The notes: generated from the sequence alone by a model not told the origin. A stretch of DNA of 64,000 bases from G963663365 sp963663365 (GCA_963663365.2 CAXXIH010000006.1:86450-150449), one strand, 5' to 3'. Shown: positions 34,863-44,079, numbered from the stretch's first letter. A program made the numbers and translations.

Positions 34863-35639
34863 TTAGTCTATTTCCGTATCCAAATCATCATTGGATATCG
34901 GTTTGTAACTGGCAACGGCTTGTTCGACGCTGGGGTAAATCTTAAAAAGATGCGGCAGGCGGAACACGGTGAATACCCGTTCCGCTTGGGGAGAAAGCCG
35001 TGCGAAACGCAAATCTCCGCCTACGCTGGTTAGATTGTCTCTGAGTCGCACAAACAAACCCAACGCGCTTGAATCGACGAAACGTATTTCTTTCATATCC
35101 AAGACAAGTTTACGTGCGCCTTCGTTTAATTCTTTTTTCAGACGTTTCTTGAAACGTTGGACTTCTTCAATATCCAGCTCGCCATCAATTTCATAGATCA
35201 CAACTTCGCCTTCGGTGTATTTGCGGAAAGTGAGGTAAATATCGTCTTCGGATAGATTTTCAGCGGCTTCTGTTTTCTCCAGGGGTGGCTGGTTCAGTGC
35301 ATGAAAAGCATCATCGGTTGATGCGTGCAAAGTTATATTTGAAGAAGATGGATTGTCTTGCAGAAAGAAATCCAGGCGGCTCTTGGGTTTGACAACAACC
35401 GAAAGAGGAGGCCTATCCAGGTTATGCAACACAGAAGCGATTTCTTCCAATGTATCCAACCCCGCACCGTCAATTGATGTAGCCACTGAAAGGTCGATAA
35501 TGACCTGATGTACCCCTTTTTTGAAAAGACTGAGCACCGGACGCAACAGTGACGCGGCGGTACCCGCGATAAGAGCACCTTCTACCCGGACTAGTACCGC
35601 TTCGCCATGCCGGTAATAACGTATGTGGAATGAAGCCAT
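34863..35639 (-). CDS. protein with two STAS domains
   Basis: 258 residues with two STAS (anti-sigma factor antagonist) domains, about 5-115 and 135-250. The second has the phosphorylation motif FVDSSALGLF (Ser near 190). In the first the equivalent reads SIDGAGL, so the target Ser is replaced by Gly and that domain probably does not take phosphate. STAS proteins respond to stress or starvation through partner-switching kinases; no kinase or phosphatase is adjacent. First gene of a tight four-gene run ending in mqnC. Confidence 0.85.
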   Translation of the reverse strand: MASFHIRYYRHGEAVLVRVEGALIAGTAASLLRPVLSLFKKGVHQVIIDLSVATSIDGAGLDTLEEIASVLHNLDRPPLSVVVKPKSRLDFFLQDNPSSSNITLHASTDDAFHALNQPPLEKTEAAENLSEDDIYLTFRKYTEGEVVIYEIDGELDIEEVQRFKKRLKKELNEGARKLVLDMKEIRFVDSSALGLFVRLRDNLTSVGGDLRFARLSPQAERVFTVFRLPHLFKIYPSVEQAVASYKPISNDDLDTEID

Positions 35640-35947
35640 AACAGTTTCCGATCGAATTCCTTGATGGGGCGAAGGATAGCGTAATCTTTGGTAAACATCA
35701 CCCCCAAAACAGATGTGCCCCGGGGCGAGGGGAGCGTCCCGGGGCTGTGGCAGAGAAAAGGGGGAGGAGAGAGATGTTCGAGAAGCACTGTGCGCTTCTA
35801 TCCCTAAAACGATTTGTCTTCGCGGGGGTTATGCAAAAAAAATAAAAAAATTTGATGTCGATCCAGCCGCCATCAGTCTGTCCCGTTTGTCCGGCACAAA
35901 TGGCGTTGCTCTCCCCCGGAACCGGGCGAGCGTTACACTTCGGCATC
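35640..35947. other. intergenic region with GC-rich hairpin
   Basis: About 300 bases between divergent genes. It contains a perfect 8-bp inverted repeat GCCCCGGG (35717-35724) / CCCGGGGC (35738-35745), an AGGAGAGAG tract near 35766 and an A-rich stretch (35835-35850). The next gene may start as early as 35855. No other gene seen. Confidence 0.4.
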
Positions 35948-36694
35948 ATGTTGGAGCTCCCCATTCAACTCGAACCCAAAGACTTCGATTGGCACCGTGT
36001 TTACGGTCATGAGGAGTTTTTGGATGAAGTCCTAGACAAGCACGCCTGGAAGGTGATGGAGCTGCTGTTCGCTTTGGAATATGCGGACATGGTCGAGGAT
36101 GGAGAGATGGATTTGGAGGGGATTTGGGATTTGGTGGTCGAGGAACAGGCCGCATCTGAAGAAGATCCCGAACAGCCGCATCCGACATTGCTTTTCGGCG
36201 ATGGTATGCCCGAAACGTATTTCATGGCTTCGCGCCTTTTGCAGGAAGCAAGCAATCTCATCAACGGGCGCGGTTATGAGAACAGCGATCTTTCAGAAGA
36301 TTTATGGCATTTATGCGCTCAACTGGCCATGTTACAGCTGCCCATTGTGGGGCTCTCCGCTTTGGTTTGGGAGGAATCGAGCGATCTGACCGAAGATCTT
36401 TTGGATTATGTCGAAGCGCAAGATGACGAAGGGCCGGTACGGGATATCTATGTCGACAACACATTGAGTCCGGGTGCATTACGCTGGAGACCTTTGCAGG
36501 CATCGAATCCCCCATTGGCTGATGCCTTGATACGTCTGGAAGATCTTCGGGCCGCATACGAGGCGTTTCTTTCGGTCAGCACCTTCGATCCACGTGTCGA
36601 TGAACTGGCGTTGGGACTTGTACGGGCCTGCACCCGGGCGCATACATCGTTGCTTTATTACTGTCTCCCCTCTCCCGGAGGCGGGGATTTGTAG
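35855..36694 (+). CDS. hypothetical protein, up to 279 aa
   Basis: Not recognised. Acidic, helix-rich and soluble. The start is uncertain: the ATG at 35855 gives an N-terminal stretch with CPVCP, while the ATG at 35948 (MLELPIQLEPKDF) gives 248 residues and may be the real beginning. The middle has recurring hydrophobic helices (VMELLFALEYADMVEDGEMD and LWHLCAQLAMLQLPIVGLSAL). No membrane segment. It shares no strand or spacing with neighbours that would hint at a function. Confidence 0.6.
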   Translation: MSIQPPSVCPVCPAQMALLSPGTGRALHFGIMLELPIQLEPKDFDWHRVYGHEEFLDEVLDKHAWKVMELLFALEYADMVEDGEMDLEGIWDLVVEEQAASEEDPEQPHPTLLFGDGMPETYFMASRLLQEASNLINGRGYENSDLSEDLWHLCAQLAMLQLPIVGLSALVWEESSDLTEDLLDYVEAQDDEGPVRDIYVDNTLSPGALRWRPLQASNPPLADALIRLEDLRAAYEAFLSVSTFDPRVDELALGLVRACTRAHTSLLYYCLPSPGGGDL

Positions 36695-36771
36695 AGAAAA
36701 GGGCCGACATGAGGCCGGCCCTATCAACTGCTAACTTAGATATCAATGTCACTAGGGACTTTCAAAGAAAA

Positions 36772-38067
36772 TTAACGAGGCTCCCACGGCTTATTCACCG
36801 AGATATCTTTGATGGATTGACTGCCTTCTTGGTGTTGATTCTGTGCTTGTCGATAATTGAGTCGCAAACCCAACTCCGGATAGATTAAAGTAACGTTACT
36901 TGGACTGCGAGGCGGCGCATCGGGAGCTCTTGCCACTTCTTTGTCACCTGGCTCGCCAAAGGCTGCTATAACTTCGTCTACCGTTGAGCCGATCCCGATG
37001 CCTTCCGTAGTAGTCCCGGAAAATGCTTTATATGGGCTAGATGTCCATGAAATGCAGCCGATGGATAGCACTTCTGAGCCAAGAGAATAGCTGAGCCGGA
37101 CGCCATGGTCGTAGTACCATGCATATCCCCCTTTCTCATCCTCATTCGGCGCACCCCAAATTGCTTCAACTTCCTGCCGGGCCATCCCGATACGAATTGG
37201 GCCAACGCCCTTACCCGGATCGATCGCGTGTGGAATCGCTTCTGTCGAGCCATCTACTACTCTGACGATGGCGTCAGCTGGATACTGCGGAACCATTAAT
37301 GCCGTCTCAATTGGTACATTCCACTGGTAACGCGTTATTGTTTCTTTTTTGCCGACTTCTTTTCCATCTCTATAGGCCGTGCCTACTCGGCGCTCTTCTA
37401 CCGGCAGAAATGTTACCGCGTCGATAAGCCATTTGTATTGGCCGTGTTCAGTTGTATGTACGTAGCAGTGGAGCAATCGACCGTCCTGGTTGATTGTTTC
37501 TTCGAATTCGTAATTCCATCCTTTCAGCCGACCGGCCAGAGCTCCAGGCACGAACATGTTGGCGTAATTCTCCGAACTGCTCATATCCGGAGAGTTTTCG
37601 ATAATGTTTAGACGGTTGGTGATCCGGTTAAGCTTAAAGACTTTGCCCTTATGCTCCCACGTTGTTTCATTAAGAAAGTCCCCGTGCGTGATGTCTTGAC
37701 GGAAAAGATCAGGAGCCACCCAAGTAGACCGATTGAGAAACTTTTCCGAATCAACCAATCCTGGATCAACTTCCACAATCAATGCCTTTGCGTCGTATAT
37801 TGCCTCAATCGTCTTTGCCAACACATCCTTAGAAGGCAAAGTAAATATTACTGCCGCGATCACGGCAAATGCACCTGTTAAGGCCCAGCCAAGTCTGCCT
37901 ATTGCCGGAAAACGGCTAAGCCGGACTCGGTTCTCGGGCAAGTCTTCACGAATCGCTTCTGCACGCTGGTTGAGTCTATGCTTGACTCCAGCGGGGACTT
38001 CGGCTTTCAAGAGAGTTTTGATTTCATCATCAATCCGGCTTGGGCCGGTTTCGTTGCAGGCGTTCAT
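36772..38067 (-). CDS. anti-sigma-like membrane protein with LolA-type and SmpA-like regions
   Basis: 431 residues. A short cytoplasmic N-terminus with anti-sigma character is followed by one membrane helix (about 58-77). The extracytoplasmic part begins with an outer-membrane lipoprotein-sorting-like region and ends with two segments resembling SmpA/OmlA-type turns: IRIGMARQEVEAIWGAP (about 292-308) and IGIGSTVDEVIAAFGEPG (about 366-383). It overlaps the ECF sigma gene by four bases, so it is almost surely its regulator. No zinc-binding HxxxCxxC anti-sigma motif was seen. Confidence 0.7.
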   Translation of the reverse strand: MNACNETGPSRIDDEIKTLLKAEVPAGVKHRLNQRAEAIREDLPENRVRLSRFPAIGRLGWALTGAFAVIAAVIFTLPSKDVLAKTIEAIYDAKALIVEVDPGLVDSEKFLNRSTWVAPDLFRQDITHGDFLNETTWEHKGKVFKLNRITNRLNIIENSPDMSSSENYANMFVPGALAGRLKGWNYEFEETINQDGRLLHCYVHTTEHGQYKWLIDAVTFLPVEERRVGTAYRDGKEVGKKETITRYQWNVPIETALMVPQYPADAIVRVVDGSTEAIPHAIDPGKGVGPIRIGMARQEVEAIWGAPNEDEKGGYAWYYDHGVRLSYSLGSEVLSIGCISWTSSPYKAFSGTTTEGIGIGSTVDEVIAAFGEPGDKEVARAPDAPPRSPSNVTLIYPELGLRLNYRQAQNQHQEGSQSIKDISVNKPWEPR

Positions 38068-38594
38068 TTCGGAACACTCCTTTCAATTTCGAGGAAGGGT
38101 GCCAGGCGTTCGCGAAGCTGGGCGATGCCTTTTGAGTGATGTGAACGGGCTGTGGCTTCCTGGCAATCCAGGGCGGCGGCAATTTCAGTGAAACTCAATT
38201 CTTCGATCAGCCGCAAAAACACAGCCACCGATTGTTGCTGCGGCAAACTGGTGATGTTTTCGAGTACTCGGTTAAGCAACTCCTTCTGGTTCATTTCTTC
38301 CCGGGGTGTGGGAATGCCATCTGGCACCACATCCAGAAGTCCAATGGTCAGTTCCCTCTCCCGGGAACGCTTGCGGAACTTGTCCAAGGCTGCATCGACG
38401 GTAATGCGCAAAACCAGCAGATCAGGATGGGAGTGACTTTCAATGCGCTCCAACTTGCGCCAAACCGCCATCATTACGTCTTGGAGCACTTCTTCGGCAT
38501 CGTCTGCGTTCCGCAGTAACCGCCAAATAATCCGGATCATGCGCGCTTGTAGCGGTTTTGTGCGGTTCGTAAATATGCTTTTTCGCCTATCCAT
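38064..38594 (-). CDS. ECF-family RNA polymerase sigma factor
   Basis: 176 residues. Region 2 (about 20-75) contains LLRNADDAEEVLQDVMMAVW, the conserved DAEEvlQdvf core that contacts the -10. Region 4 (about 110-160) has LPQQQSVAVFLRLIEELSFTE then IAAALDCQEATARSHHSKG, a helix-turn-helix. The two regions are joined by a linker of normal length. It is followed with a four-base overlap by its probable anti-sigma factor. A WD40-type gene is divergently placed, with several palindromes between them. Confidence 0.9.
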   Translation of the reverse strand: MDRRKSIFTNRTKPLQARMIRIIWRLLRNADDAEEVLQDVMMAVWRKLERIESHSHPDLLVLRITVDAALDKFRKRSRERELTIGLLDVVPDGIPTPREEMNQKELLNRVLENITSLPQQQSVAVFLRLIEELSFTEIAAALDCQEATARSHHSKGIAQLRERLAPFLEIERSVPK

Positions 38595-38665
38595 CGCTCA
38601 GGCACTTTCCTCTTTTATTACGGTAACCGAACCAGAGTACGGAATTGTGTAAAAGTCATCTGAAC

Positions 38666-38733
38666 ATTCTGCAGAATTTTTCATATAGCGGGCTATATGG
38701 CCAATAAGTCGGATTACCTGTTGACAATTGTCA
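38666..38733. promoter_or_regulatory. three perfect palindromes between sigma and propeller genes
   Basis: In 68 bases: ATTCTGCAGAAT (38666-38677), CATATAGC-GG-GCTATATG (38682-38699) and TGACAATTGTCA (38722-38733), all perfect. A TTGACA (38721-38726) overlaps the last. The region lies between divergent starts and is probably a shared control region; no binding protein can be named. Confidence 0.55.
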
Positions 38734-38777
38734 TAGATAAACAATGGTTGTCTTAGACTGGTTGGGGTGATTCTGTA

Positions 38778-40112
38778 ATGACCAATAGTATTGACGATTC
38801 TTCGCGGAGACTGGCAAACCCTAGATTCATCTTCAAGGTGTTTTGCGTGGTTGCTCTTATAGCGATGCTTTTTGCTGTTGTTTTCCTGGAGTGGCCTCTC
38901 TTTGGCGAAAAGCCTGATTTCCCTTTACGTACATTCACGACTTCTTATAGCCGGGCCGTTGCTCTCTCGCCGGATGGTCAGCGAGTTGTTCTTAACACGA
39001 AGAAAGGCTCGTTTGAGATACGGGATATTGAGAGCGGAGAACTGCTTTGGAACTACTATCTTCCGTCGGAAACCAAACAGGCCGGACATGACTCTTTTTA
39101 TATCGCCTTTTCGCCGGATGGAACAAAACTCCTCATTGGCTCCAATGACTATCAGGTAAACGGGGCGCGGATCCATCTGGTCGATATCGCCAATAAAGAG
39201 ATTCTATTTCTTTCAGAAATTTTCTCGGAAGCAGTCAACTCCGTCTCTTTTTCGCCCGATGGAAAGCATCTGCTTGGGGCAGGGGTTGACACCGTTGTGG
39301 TTTGGGATTCCACAACAGGCGCTGTAGTACAACAAATCAAAGGGGCGCAACGCGAACTGGGCAAAGAACATTTTAATGACGTGTGTTTTACGCCAGACGG
39401 CAACGGAATCTTCATGCGCCTTTCAATTCCGAGCTATTTGGTGGGTACGACAGGACCACTTTCTTGGAGTTATAGCCAAGCTGTCCTCTGGGAAGTCAGC
39501 TCAGGCAAGCAAGTTGTGGCGTTTGACTTGAAAAAAAAGTATGCGGTTACATGCTCGGCGATTTCCCCGGATGGTTCACAAGTTGTAACAGCTGGAAGTG
39601 ATGGCCCGGGTCGTATGCACCTGTGGGATGCAACCCAGGCTCCATCTGATTCGAATGGCCAAAAAGATGCCGATATTTGTCAGAAACCTATTCGGGAATA
39701 CTCAACCAGTTGGGATCATGGATTTTTCTATGATGTGGCGTTCTCTCCAGACGGAAAATATTTCGCGACGGCCGAAACTGACTGGGATAAGATTCCTCGC
39801 GTTAACACCATATCGGACTGGGATCATCGAAAAGATGAAATTATTACTTCGATCAACTTGAAGTTTGGCCTCCAACTCCCCAGACCGCTTGTGGATCGCG
39901 ATGTGATTCATGAACACAACGATAAGGTCACCGGCAATCTAGTTAGACTGTGGGATGTCGAAACCGGCGAGGTTGCGAAAACGATCCGTCTACCCAATCG
40001 CAGAGCGCACAATATTATTAAAGTCCTTTTTTCCGCAAAAGGAGACCGGCTGCTCACATCGAGTCCAAATGGAACCATCCGCATTTGGGATATCAGCGAT
40101 ATTGCTGAGTGA
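38778..40112 (+). CDS. membrane-anchored WD40/YVTN-type propeller protein
   Basis: 444 residues. An N-terminal membrane helix (about 18-38) is followed by WD40-like blades, each with SPDGxxL (ALSPDGQRVVL, AFSPDGTKLL, SFSPDGKHLL, AISPDGSQVV, AFSPDGKYFA) and WD or WDI (LWDVETGEV, IWDISDIAE). A long insertion (about 300-370) breaks the last blades. Probably a periplasmic scaffold or sensor. It is divergent from the ECF sigma/anti-sigma pair, which suggests a shared regulon. Confidence 0.85.
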   Translation: MTNSIDDSSRRLANPRFIFKVFCVVALIAMLFAVVFLEWPLFGEKPDFPLRTFTTSYSRAVALSPDGQRVVLNTKKGSFEIRDIESGELLWNYYLPSETKQAGHDSFYIAFSPDGTKLLIGSNDYQVNGARIHLVDIANKEILFLSEIFSEAVNSVSFSPDGKHLLGAGVDTVVVWDSTTGAVVQQIKGAQRELGKEHFNDVCFTPDGNGIFMRLSIPSYLVGTTGPLSWSYSQAVLWEVSSGKQVVAFDLKKKYAVTCSAISPDGSQVVTAGSDGPGRMHLWDATQAPSDSNGQKDADICQKPIREYSTSWDHGFFYDVAFSPDGKYFATAETDWDKIPRVNTISDWDHRKDEIITSINLKFGLQLPRPLVDRDVIHEHNDKVTGNLVRLWDVETGEVAKTIRLPNRRAHNIIKVLFSAKGDRLLTSSPNGTIRIWDISDIAE

Positions 40113-40150
40113 TTTAACCGGGCCTATCTCCTAAGCGAATCAGTCTTCGC

Positions 40151-41164
40151 CTAAAAATCGAATTGGTCGATGTTTTCGGGTGTGAAGACAGTTGGGGGGC
40201 CGAGCAGGACCACACCGTCTTTGATCTCCACCGTACCGAGCCGTCCGGCTTGGAAAATCTGAGCGTCAGCGGGGATTTGGTCTTTGGCTAAGGCCACGCC
40301 GACCTGAACCGTGAGATATCCTAAATCGACCGGATTCCAGAGCACGAACTTTTTGACCACGCCGTTCTTGACGTAATCTCTCATGCTGTTGGGAGTGGAT
40401 ACGCCGGTTACAAAGACCTTATCTTGCGCGCCCGCTTGTTCAACAGCGCCTGCCGCTCCGGGCAGAGCCACGCTGGTCATGCCGAAGATGCCTTTTAGGT
40501 TTGGATGGGCTTTCATGATGTCTTGGGCAACCTGAAAGGCCATCTGCAAATCCTCTTCGGATGCGCGGAATTCGACTTCTACCATTTTGGGGTATTTGGT
40601 TTTCATATATTCGCGCATCTTGCCGATCCAAATGTTCTGGTTTTCGGCAGTCAGGGAGCCGGTGATGATGGCGTATTCGCCTTCACCGCCGATTCCTTCG
40701 GCCATGACATCCACTAGAGCCTGTGCAATTGCATCATAGGTGGCCTGGTTGATGAAATAGGCACGCGCATCGGCCTGGGCGTCGGCATCGTAGGCGAGGA
40801 TCTTAATCCCGCGATCTTGCGCCCTTTTAAGGACAGGAGCGATGGATTGGGGATCATTGGGAGCGACACAGATCACATCCATCCCGCGTTGAAGCCAGAT
40901 ATCGATCATTTCAATCTGTTTGGATGAGTCGTTTTCCACAGGCCCATCGTAAACAAGCGTGACACCCAGCTCTTTGGCGGCTTCATCAGCGCCTTTTTTA
41001 CATGCGTTGAAGTATTCGATTCCCACCAATTTGGGCATGAAACCCACGGTGAGCGTGTCTTGGGCTTGTTCTGTGCCACCGCCACAGCCCACGCACAGGC
41101 TCATTGCGGTGATCAGACCGATTCCGAGCAGAACCAGCGTCCATTGAGAAAATCTTGTTGCCAT
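40151..41164 (-). CDS. sugar ABC transporter substrate-binding lipoprotein (RhaS/LsrB type)
   Basis: 337 residues. The ATG at 41164 is chosen because GGAGG lies about 10 bases upstream and a lipoprotein signal follows (lipobox near CVGC). The fold is Periplasmic binding protein type 1: the ADEAAKELGVTLVYDGP start, the APNDPQSIAPVLKRAQDRGIK segment and NLKGIFGMTS, then FVTGVSTPNS and VVKKFVLWNP, as in rhamnose-type or autoinducer-2-type binding proteins. No ATPase or permease gene is in the window, so it is an orphan or its partners lie elsewhere. Ligand unproven. Confidence 0.85.
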   Translation of the reverse strand: MATRFSQWTLVLLGIGLITAMSLCVGCGGGTEQAQDTLTVGFMPKLVGIEYFNACKKGADEAAKELGVTLVYDGPVENDSSKQIEMIDIWLQRGMDVICVAPNDPQSIAPVLKRAQDRGIKILAYDADAQADARAYFINQATYDAIAQALVDVMAEGIGGEGEYAIITGSLTAENQNIWIGKMREYMKTKYPKMVEVEFRASEEDLQMAFQVAQDIMKAHPNLKGIFGMTSVALPGAAGAVEQAGAQDKVFVTGVSTPNSMRDYVKNGVVKKFVLWNPVDLGYLTVQVGVALAKDQIPADAQIFQAGRLGTVEIKDGVVLLGPPTVFTPENIDQFDF

Positions 41165-41433
41165 GGTGTTACGCCTCCACAAATAGAGCCCGTTTGGGAG
41201 TTGAGCCGGGCAAATTGGTGACACGCAGCATGAAACCATGAATTCTCGACTAAAGGAATAGGGAGGAGCAGCGAGCGGGGAATCTGCCCCCGCCGGTTTG
41301 AGACTGGTTCTGCCTCTGGAGAAAGCCCAGAGCGGAAAAGTCCGGCGGATTGTTTCGGGTAACAGCCCGGGCACGATATACTCGAGTTGATGCTATCTTG
41401 TTCAGGCGGTCCAAACGCCGGTGGAGGTTCTTC

Positions 41434-42600
41434 TTGTTTTTACGCAGTTTCAAGACAGCGGTATTTGTGCTGCTTGTTTTTTGTGCGGTTTCGGTTCCGG
41501 CAAGCAAGCGGGGATCAACAATCATTTGCGATTTCTGCGGTAAACAAATCACCGGACGCTACATTACGTTCAGCAAAAGCAACATCCATTTGGATCTTTG
41601 CCAATCCTGCTCACGAAAAGCCAGCCGCTGTAAAAGCTGCAATATCCCTCTACGGCCCAATGAAGTTGTCATAAAAAACGGGGAGACGCTCTGCAAAGCG
41701 TGTTCCGGGCAATCGCTTTATTGTTCGATCTGCAACAAACGCATTGAGGGTGGATATATTCACAATTCCATAACGGGGCAGGATTATTGCCGCAAATGCT
41801 ATGACAGCACGCCGAAATGCGCGCACTGCAAGAATCCGGCACGCGAAAGCGCATTTAACCAATACGGTCTGTGCAACCATTGCGCCCGGACATTGCCCAG
41901 GTGCAAAGCCTGCGGAAAGCCGGTTATCGGCGACCGCTTCTCCTTTAAATTTGAGGAAGGCCAGTTCTGTGAGGACTGCATCAAAAAACGTCCATCCTGC
42001 GCGGCCTGCGGTGTTCCTGTGGGTAATAAGTATTGGACATTTCCGGATGGGCGGGCGATGTGCAATGCATGCAAAGAACGAGGCATTCTTAAACGGGAAG
42101 ATGCCGAGAGGCTGTTGAAAGAAGTACGCCGAATCATTCACCGGCAACTGGGGTTGGAGATTCAACACGAAATCGAGTTGGTACTTGAAGAGATGAATTC
42201 CGGCGGCCAGATTGCCGCCGCGGCTGCCAAACTCAAAGGAGATGAGGGCAGTCCCCTGGGGGAATCGGAATTGGGTTTATTCCGCCGCCGGGGCGATGAA
42301 TTCACGATCTTTTTGCTTTATGGTGTGCCCCGGGAGATGATGCTCGAAACCGCAGCACATGAATTGGCGCATGCCTGGCAAGCCGAAAACTGTCCGCCAA
42401 CACAATCCGAGCAAATCCGCGAAGGATTCGCGCAATGGGTTGCCGCGCAAGTACTGAAATCAGAACAGCAACTTAAAGTTTTGGCTAAACTTGAAGCACG
42501 TACAGACAATCCCTACGGCACCGGCTATCAAATGGTAAAGCGCATCGCCGAACGTTATGGCGCCAAAAGAACGATCCAAAAAATGAAGACGATGGAGTGA
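41434..42600 (+). CDS. secreted LIM-like zinc-finger protein with DA1-type metallopeptidase
   Basis: 388 residues from a TTG start at 41434 with GGAGG six bases upstream; the product then begins with a signal peptide (FLRSFKTAVFVLLVFCAVSVPA). Residues 30-225 hold repeated C-x2-C pairs in LIM-like treble fingers (CDFCG, CQSC, CKSC, CKAC, CSIC, CRKC, CAHC, CNHC, CKAC, CEDC, CAAC, CNAC). The C-terminal domain has HELAHAW (H309-E310-H313) with a downstream Glu in EGFAQW (E330), the DA1-like zinc peptidase pattern. Eukaryotic DA1 proteins cleave ubiquitin-pathway targets; here secretion implies a different role. Confidence 0.8.
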   Translation: MFLRSFKTAVFVLLVFCAVSVPASKRGSTIICDFCGKQITGRYITFSKSNIHLDLCQSCSRKASRCKSCNIPLRPNEVVIKNGETLCKACSGQSLYCSICNKRIEGGYIHNSITGQDYCRKCYDSTPKCAHCKNPARESAFNQYGLCNHCARTLPRCKACGKPVIGDRFSFKFEEGQFCEDCIKKRPSCAACGVPVGNKYWTFPDGRAMCNACKERGILKREDAERLLKEVRRIIHRQLGLEIQHEIELVLEEMNSGGQIAAAAAKLKGDEGSPLGESELGLFRRRGDEFTIFLLYGVPREMMLETAAHELAHAWQAENCPPTQSEQIREGFAQWVAAQVLKSEQQLKVLAKLEARTDNPYGTGYQMVKRIAERYGAKRTIQKMKTME

Positions 42601-42693
42601 GGTATCTCCATCGTCAACATGTTATTCAGCGCATTCCTCTGAATAGTAATGACCACTTAATTGTTTGATGCAGGTGCGTGTATGTGCGCCTTT

Positions 42694-44079
42694 CTAAATT
42701 AACTTGGTTACATCGAGCGCTTTATCCACATCCTCAGCTGAAATCAATCCGCTGGCTTTGGCAACCTCGCGAATGTTCTTGCCTTCGGCATACGCCTGTT
42801 TTGCGAGTTTGGCGGCGTTGTCGTAGCCGATATAAGGATTGAGTGCCGTCACGATGGAAATATTGCGTTCAATGGTGTTGCGGCAGGCTTCCTCATTGGC
42901 TTCGATTCCATCCACACAGCGGGTGCGGAATTGATCGGCTACGGCGGCTAGAATGTCGATGGATTGCAGCAGGTTATGAGCGATTAGGGGCATCATTACA
43001 TTTAGTTCAAAGTTGCCCGTAGCGCCGCCGATTGTGATGGATACATCGTTACCGATGACTTGAGCCGCAACTTGGACCATGGCTTCGGACATGACCGGAT
43101 TAACCTTGCCGGGCATGATCGAGGATCCCGGCTGAGTGGCGGGAATGTTGATTTCACCCAGGCCATTGCGGGGGCCGCAGGCCAGCCAACGGACATCGTT
43201 GGCGATCTTGGTGTAACTGGCGGCGATGGTTTTTAGTGCGCCGCTGAGTTCGACACACGCATCTTTTGAGGCCTGGGCTTCAAAGTGATTGACGGATTCA
43301 GAGAACTCTACTCCCGTTGCCTCTGATAAATCTTCGGCTGTCAACCGGCCGAAATCCTTATGAGTATTGACGCCCGTTCCAATCGCGGTGCCGCCCAAGG
43401 GGAGTTCTTTTAGCCTGGGATAACATGCCTCAACCCGTTCGATTCCCATTTCGATTTGCCGTGCATATCCGGAAAACTCCTGGCCCAATGTCATGGGCAT
43501 AGCATCTTGCAAGTGTGTGCGTCCTGTTTTGTAGATTGCCGAGAATTCTTTGGCTTTGGCTTCCAGCGATTGTTGAAGTGCTTTAAGAGCGGGAATGAGG
43601 CGTTTTTGACATGAAATTTTGGCCGCCACATGGATCGTTGCCGGGATGACATCGTTGCTCGATTGGCCCATGTTGACGTGATCGTTGGGATGGACGGGAT
43701 CCTTGCTACCTACGGCGCCTCCCAAAGCAAGGTTTGCGACATTGGCAATTACCTCATTGGCATTCATGTTGGTGGATGTACCGGATCCGGTTTGAAAGAC
43801 ATCCAAGGCAAAGTGCTCATCATATTTCCCATCGCGCACATCATTGGCAGCGGTTTCGATGGCTTTTGCGAGTTTCTCATCCAGTTTTCCGACTTTTAGA
43901 TTGACACGCGCGCACGATGCTTTGATCTCACCCAATGCATGGATAAAAGAGCGGCCAAAGCGGATACCGCTGATTGGAAAATTCTCGACCGCACGTTGAG
44001 TCGAAGCGCCATAGAGCAAATGCCCGGGAATCTCCATTGGGCCCATTGAATCTTTTTCAACACGAACATCCGCGCACAT
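42694..44079 (-). CDS. fumC: class II fumarate hydratase
   Basis: 461 residues. Converts fumarate and malate in the TCA cycle, in the cytoplasm. The lyase superfamily signature is GSSIMPGKVNP, with the catalytic region TGSGTSTNMNANEV and GQSSNDVIPATIHVA, and the C-terminal LNPYIGYDNAAKLAK. The ATG at 44079 is preferred because GGAGG is eight bases upstream; the earlier ATG would be only two bases from it. It is followed by no same-strand partner within 200 bases. Bactofilin lies upstream. Confidence 0.96.
   Translation of the reverse strand: MCADVRVEKDSMGPMEIPGHLLYGASTQRAVENFPISGIRFGRSFIHALGEIKASCARVNLKVGKLDEKLAKAIETAANDVRDGKYDEHFALDVFQTGSGTSTNMNANEVIANVANLALGGAVGSKDPVHPNDHVNMGQSSNDVIPATIHVAAKISCQKRLIPALKALQQSLEAKAKEFSAIYKTGRTHLQDAMPMTLGQEFSGYARQIEMGIERVEACYPRLKELPLGGTAIGTGVNTHKDFGRLTAEDLSEATGVEFSESVNHFEAQASKDACVELSGALKTIAASYTKIANDVRWLACGPRNGLGEINIPATQPGSSIMPGKVNPVMSEAMVQVAAQVIGNDVSITIGGATGNFELNVMMPLIAHNLLQSIDILAAVADQFRTRCVDGIEANEEACRNTIERNISIVTALNPYIGYDNAAKLAKQAYAEGKNIREVAKASGLISAEDVDKALDVTKLI

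Noticed and set aside
35835..35850. A-rich tract as a curved-DNA promoter element
   Set aside because: Short A runs alone are weak evidence and no promoter boxes match.
41165..41374. N-terminal extension of the sugar-binding protein overlapping the next gene
   Set aside because: The inner ATG at 41164 has GGAGG and starts a lipoprotein signal; the extension has no homology features.
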